A stretch of 64,000 nt of DNA, from positions 1 to 64,000 of the forward strand of contig RFFP01000015.1 in assembly GCA_003696155.1 (NCBI GenBank). The letters are read 5' to 3'. The notes under the pieces were generated by a model, which worked only from the letters and a program-made list of their open reading frames with translations, was not told where the DNA came from and searched no databases. The stretch is from Acidobacteriota bacterium (GTDB lineage Bacteria > Aquificota > Aquificia > Aquificales > Aquificaceae). Positions 60,597 to 64,000 of the stretch are shown piece after piece. Made by a program: the position numbers and the translations under genes. Numbering within the stretch: position 1 is the first letter of the stretch; each line of letters begins with the position of its first letter.

Positions 60597-61195
60597 TCTT
60601 CTGGTGGCACGTCGTGAATAACTACGGGCTTGCCAGCCATACGAGAAAGTATGACGGCAGCTACCTCTACACCAGAGCCAGCGCAGGATGTAAAGTGGGA
60701 AGAAAGACCGGCAAGGGTACCAACAACAAAGAGGTTTTTCTCAACTTGGTAGTCTTCATGCCTTATCATAACCCTTCCAGGCTTGGGAGACTTGGGGTTA
60801 TCTATAACTTGAACCTCTATCCCCTTTATGTCAAACCTGTGAAAACCACTTGCAAGCACCACGTACTCCGCCTCAAAGAGTCTACCCTGCACCGTTTCCA
60901 GCTCAAAAAGCTCTCCTCTCCTTTCTACCTTTAGGACCTCCTCTTCTACAAAGTCTACACCACCCCAGTCTTCAATCTGCCTTCTTATATTCTGCAGGAG
61001 CTCCACACCCGTCATGGGTTCAATACCTGGCACGTTTTTCAAATAGGCTCTGTGGAGGTCTGACCTGCCTGTGTCAAAAAGGATATACCTTCTACCTTCC
61101 GCCCATTCCCAGCCCCTACCCTTTGAAGAGGCTAGGGTCAAAGCACAGGAAAGACCACTAGCACCACCACCAACTATAGCAACGTCGTACCTCAT
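60593..61195 (-). CDS. Short FAD-binding thioredoxin-reductase-like flavoprotein
   Basis: YDVAIVGGGASGLSCALTLAS; C-terminal NLFVVGTLAGLSSHFTSCAGSGVEVAAVI; NADPH domain absent. Confidence 0.8.
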   Translation of the reverse strand: MRYDVAIVGGGASGLSCALTLASSKGRGWEWAEGRRYILFDTGRSDLHRAYLKNVPGIEPMTGVELLQNIRRQIEDWGGVDFVEEEVLKVERRGELFELETVQGRLFEAEYVVLASGFHRFDIKGIEVQVIDNPKSPKPGRVMIRHEDYQVEKNLFVVGTLAGLSSHFTSCAGSGVEVAAVILSRMAGKPVVIHDVPPED

Positions 61196-61205
61196 GGTTA
61201 TATGA

Positions 61206-62432
61206 TTATAACCTTAAGAATGGCAGTTCTGATAGGGTTGGGTGGGGTAGGGGAGCCCTGCTCATAAACTCAAGGGTTAGCTCTCCGTGGAGGCTTAGGA
61301 CCAGGCCAGATAGGACCTCTTGGGCGTCCCTGCAGAAAACCTCACCACCCAAGAAAAAACCCTTCTTGTCAAAGTATAAAAAGAGCATACCCTCTTCCGT
61401 ATGGTACATGCTACCTACCGCAAAGGGTCTTAGTGGCAGGCTCCTCTCGCTATGTTCTATTCCCTTCTCCTCAAGTTCTATCTTTGTAAAGCCTACCTTT
61501 GCATAGGAAAGGGGCTGTGTATATAGCACGTAAGGCACTTTATGTGGGCTTAAGTAAAAACCCTTACCCTGGGTTATCCTTCTGGCTACGGAAAGGGCCT
61601 GAAGTCTTGCCGCTTGGGCCGTCTCCGAAAGTCCGTTTACATCACCCACTGCATAGTGGTCTTTTACGGAGGTCTCATAGTTCTTGTCCACAAGTATATG
61701 ACCCTTCTCGTCAAGGGAAAGCTCCACATTTATGCATTGGCTGTTAGGCTTCCTCCTGTAAAGAAAGTAGGCATCACCGCCTTTGAAGTCCCTAAGGTCT
61801 AGAAGGCTAATACCCAAACCCTTTAAGACCTTCAATAGCCTCTCTCTTATGGATGGGTTTACAAAGCCCAGGACTTTAAAATCAAAGCAGAGCTCCACAG
61901 GTGTACCTAGAAGGGCAAAAAGGGTGGCAAACTCAAGGGCTATGGGGTCATCACCCACAAGGATGAGCTTCTGGGGTAGCTCCTGAAGCTGAAGAAGGTC
62001 ATCGCCGTTAGGCTTCTGAGGGTAAGACTTACCTGTGTTTATGATAATGTACTTCCCGCTTATCCTTTTCCCTTCCACCTGCACCACATTGGGCTCCACG
62101 AGCTCCCCATAGCCGTATATAAAGTCCACACCTTTTAGCAGTCTTTCTATATCGTCCCTAAGTCTCTTTGTGAGTTTATCTTTTTTCTCCTTCAGCGCTC
62201 TTAGGTTGAGCTTTGGCTTGCACTCTATCAGGGGAGAGTTATTCAGGTCAAAGAGCTTTCTTACCTCAAAAAGGTAAAGCTTGGTAGGTATACAGCCCTC
62301 GTGAAGACAAACACCACCTAGATGCCCGCTTTCCCTTTCCACTATGGCAACTTTAAGGCCTGCCCTCCTTAAGAGCTCTACCCCCGTATAGGCAAGTCCA
62401 CCACCCAGCACCACCACATGGTAGTCAAACAT
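61206..62432 (-). CDS. Divergent dihydrolipoamide dehydrogenase (E3)-like protein
   Basis: GGVCLHEGCIPTK redox motif and C-terminal PHPTLSE; glycine motifs altered. Confidence 0.83.
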   Translation of the reverse strand: MFDYHVVVLGGGLAYTGVELLRRAGLKVAIVERESGHLGGVCLHEGCIPTKLYLFEVRKLFDLNNSPLIECKPKLNLRALKEKKDKLTKRLRDDIERLLKGVDFIYGYGELVEPNVVQVEGKRISGKYIIINTGKSYPQKPNGDDLLQLQELPQKLILVGDDPIALEFATLFALLGTPVELCFDFKVLGFVNPSIRERLLKVLKGLGISLLDLRDFKGGDAYFLYRRKPNSQCINVELSLDEKGHILVDKNYETSVKDHYAVGDVNGLSETAQAARLQALSVARRITQGKGFYLSPHKVPYVLYTQPLSYAKVGFTKIELEEKGIEHSERSLPLRPFAVGSMYHTEEGMLFLYFDKKGFFLGGEVFCRDAQEVLSGLVLSLHGELTLEFMSRAPLPHPTLSELPFLRL

Positions 62433-63657
62433 GGGTAGACCTCTTTAGAAACTTTATATATTCCCTGTCAAGTACCTTCTCTTTAAGGTGCTTCACAAAT
62501 AGGGCTCCATGGAGCCCGTTCACAACCCTATGGTCAAAGGTGAAGGTTATATGGGTTTTTCCGTCTTCTTCTTGCATACCGACTGCTATGATGCACACAT
62601 GTCCATAAGGAAGGATTGCATCAAAGGACCTTATGCCAAACATGCCAAGGTTTGAGATGGTAAGGGTTCCCCCCTGCATATCATCAAGGCTTAACCTTCC
62701 CTCTTCCGCCTTCTTCCTTAGACTTCTCACCTCCTCCCTTATCTCCTTCAGGCTTTTTTTGTTTACCCCCTTTATAACCGGGTTGTAGAGCTCCTCACCC
62801 ACTGCCATGGCTATGCCCACGTTGGAGTCTGGAAAGACAAGGTAATGGTCCTCTCTGTATACTGCCCTTAACCTTTCAAAGTGTTGCATGGCATCCCCCA
62901 CCACCTTTATAAGCCAGTGGGTAAGGGTAAAGTCCTTGTCCCAAGGTACAAGGGAGAGGTCAAAGACCTCGTATATGTGGTAGTGGGGCAGGGGAAAGCT
63001 TTTAGACAGGTTTGCTATCAGAGTCTTCTGTACTTGGCTTATGGGTAGCCTTTTGGGAATGCCCCTCTTTTCCACAAAGGCAAGGAGCATATCCTCATCC
63101 ACCTTCTGAGAGGGAAACTCCTCAAGGATTTCCCTAAGGTCAATCTCGTACTCCTTCAGAAGCTCTAAAGCCTTTGGTGTGAACTGTCTTTCAAGTAGAA
63201 GCTCCTCTACGTCCCTTGCATGGGTTGGTGAGGGTAGCCTCTCTTCCCTCTGGAGCTCTTCCAGGTTTAGACCGTAGTCCTTTGCAAGTATCCTTGCGTA
63301 GGGTGAGGCAAAACCCGGTGGGAGCCCTACCCTTTCCACCTTGACCTCAGGCTTGGGCAGGGGTTGAGGTTTTAACTCCTCCTTAGGCTTAGGTGGTGGA
63401 GGCTTTACCTCCCTTACCTCTCCTAGTTCTAAAAGGGCTATGGGTTTTCCTACTGGCACCTCTTCCCCTTCCTTTACTAGTATCCTTTTGAGAACACCGC
63501 GCTTAAAACTCTGGAGTTCCATAACCGCCTTCTCTGCCTCTATCTCGGCGATGACCTCCCCCTTCTCAACCATGTCCCCCTCCTTCTTGAGCCAGCGAAC
63601 AATCTTGCCCCTCTCCATGGTGTCGGAAAACTGGGGCATGCTTATCTCATAGTCCAT
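62425..63657 (-). CDS. 2-oxoacid dehydrogenase E2 acyltransferase
   Basis: Lipoyl domain MPQFSDTMERGKIVRWLKKEGDMVEKGEVIAEIEAEKAVMEL; catalytic region FTFDHRVVNG. Confidence 0.92.
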   Translation of the reverse strand: MDYEISMPQFSDTMERGKIVRWLKKEGDMVEKGEVIAEIEAEKAVMELQSFKRGVLKRILVKEGEEVPVGKPIALLELGEVREVKPPPPKPKEELKPQPLPKPEVKVERVGLPPGFASPYARILAKDYGLNLEELQREERLPSPTHARDVEELLLERQFTPKALELLKEYEIDLREILEEFPSQKVDEDMLLAFVEKRGIPKRLPISQVQKTLIANLSKSFPLPHYHIYEVFDLSLVPWDKDFTLTHWLIKVVGDAMQHFERLRAVYREDHYLVFPDSNVGIAMAVGEELYNPVIKGVNKKSLKEIREEVRSLRKKAEEGRLSLDDMQGGTLTISNLGMFGIRSFDAILPYGHVCIIAVGMQEEDGKTHITFTFDHRVVNGLHGALFVKHLKEKVLDREYIKFLKRSTHV

Positions 63658-64000
63658 GGCTCTTGCTCCAGCTGAGTATCTGGGAGTATATCCTCTCGGG
63701 TGTGGGTATGGCCAGGAGTTCCAGCCTTCTGTTGTAAGGTATGGGAACCTCCCCACCCGCTATCCTCAGAGGTGGTGCATCCAAAAAGTAAAAGAGCTCC
63801 TCACAAACCCTTGCAGAAACCTCAGCACCAAGCCCAAAGCTCTTTGGTGCCTCGTAAACAACCACAAGCCTTTTGGTCTTTTTCACTGAGCTGTATATGG
63901 TCTCAAAGTCTATAGGTCTGAGGGAAACCAAATCTATGACCTCGCAATAAAGCCCCTCCTCTTCAAGCCATTGGCAAGCCTTTAGAACATCGTGAACCAT
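63647..64000 (-). CDS. 2-oxoacid dehydrogenase E1 beta subunit, C-terminal part (truncated by window edge)
   Basis: EEEGLYCEVIDLVSLRPIDFETIYSSVKKTKRLVVVYEAPKSFGLGAEVSARV transketolase C-terminal domain. Confidence 0.92.
   Translation of the reverse strand: MVHDVLKACQWLEEEGLYCEVIDLVSLRPIDFETIYSSVKKTKRLVVVYEAPKSFGLGAEVSARVCEELFYFLDAPPLRIAGGEVPIPYNRRLELLAIPTPERIYSQILSWSKSHGL

Noticed and set aside
63658-63756. N-terminal extension of the E2 ORF
   Set aside because: Overlaps the E1 beta gene in another frame; lipoyl domain begins at MDYEISMPQFSDTM.

Overview
The window is a dense, almost entirely protein-coding stretch of what looks like an Aquificales chromosome (Hydrogenobacter/Thermocrinis-like; inferred from protein similarity, not searched). 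It opens with a minus-strand tRNA-Thr/Tyr/Gly/Thr-tuf cluster. The rest is mostly housekeeping and metabolic genes: galE, pyrC, tyrA, serS, ileS, nrnA-like, an ExbBD+TPR cluster, phosphoserine phosphatase, methionine salvage (mtnB-mtnD-mtnC and mtnA), heme A synthesis next to a divergent heme-copper oxidase subunit, galU, murG, tsaE, hslU, flagellar FhlB/FliK-like genes, corA, hisC, recR, gcvPA/gcvH, inositol-phosphate synthase, waaA, secD, lolCD, secG, prmC, radC, comF, dksA, rplM/rpsI, argC, a Roadblock/small-GTPase cassette, pgpA, fumarase beta and a divergent 2-oxoacid dehydrogenase E1/E2/E3-like cluster. I saw no CRISPR array, rRNA, prophage or insertion sequence. The observations most worth a second look are: (i) divergent gene pairs separated by only 17-38 bp, with overlapping opposed -10 boxes placed so that both mRNAs would be leaderless; (ii) an unknown protein ending in an SSB-like DDDEIPF tail encoded inside the hslU start; (iii) a heme-copper-oxidase-like protein apparently lacking the helix-VII His-His pair; (iv) a degenerate E3-like plus E2 (DHRVVNG) pair; (v) a ComF reading frame whose zinc finger lies upstream of any normal start codon; and (vi) unusually long same-strand gene overlaps.
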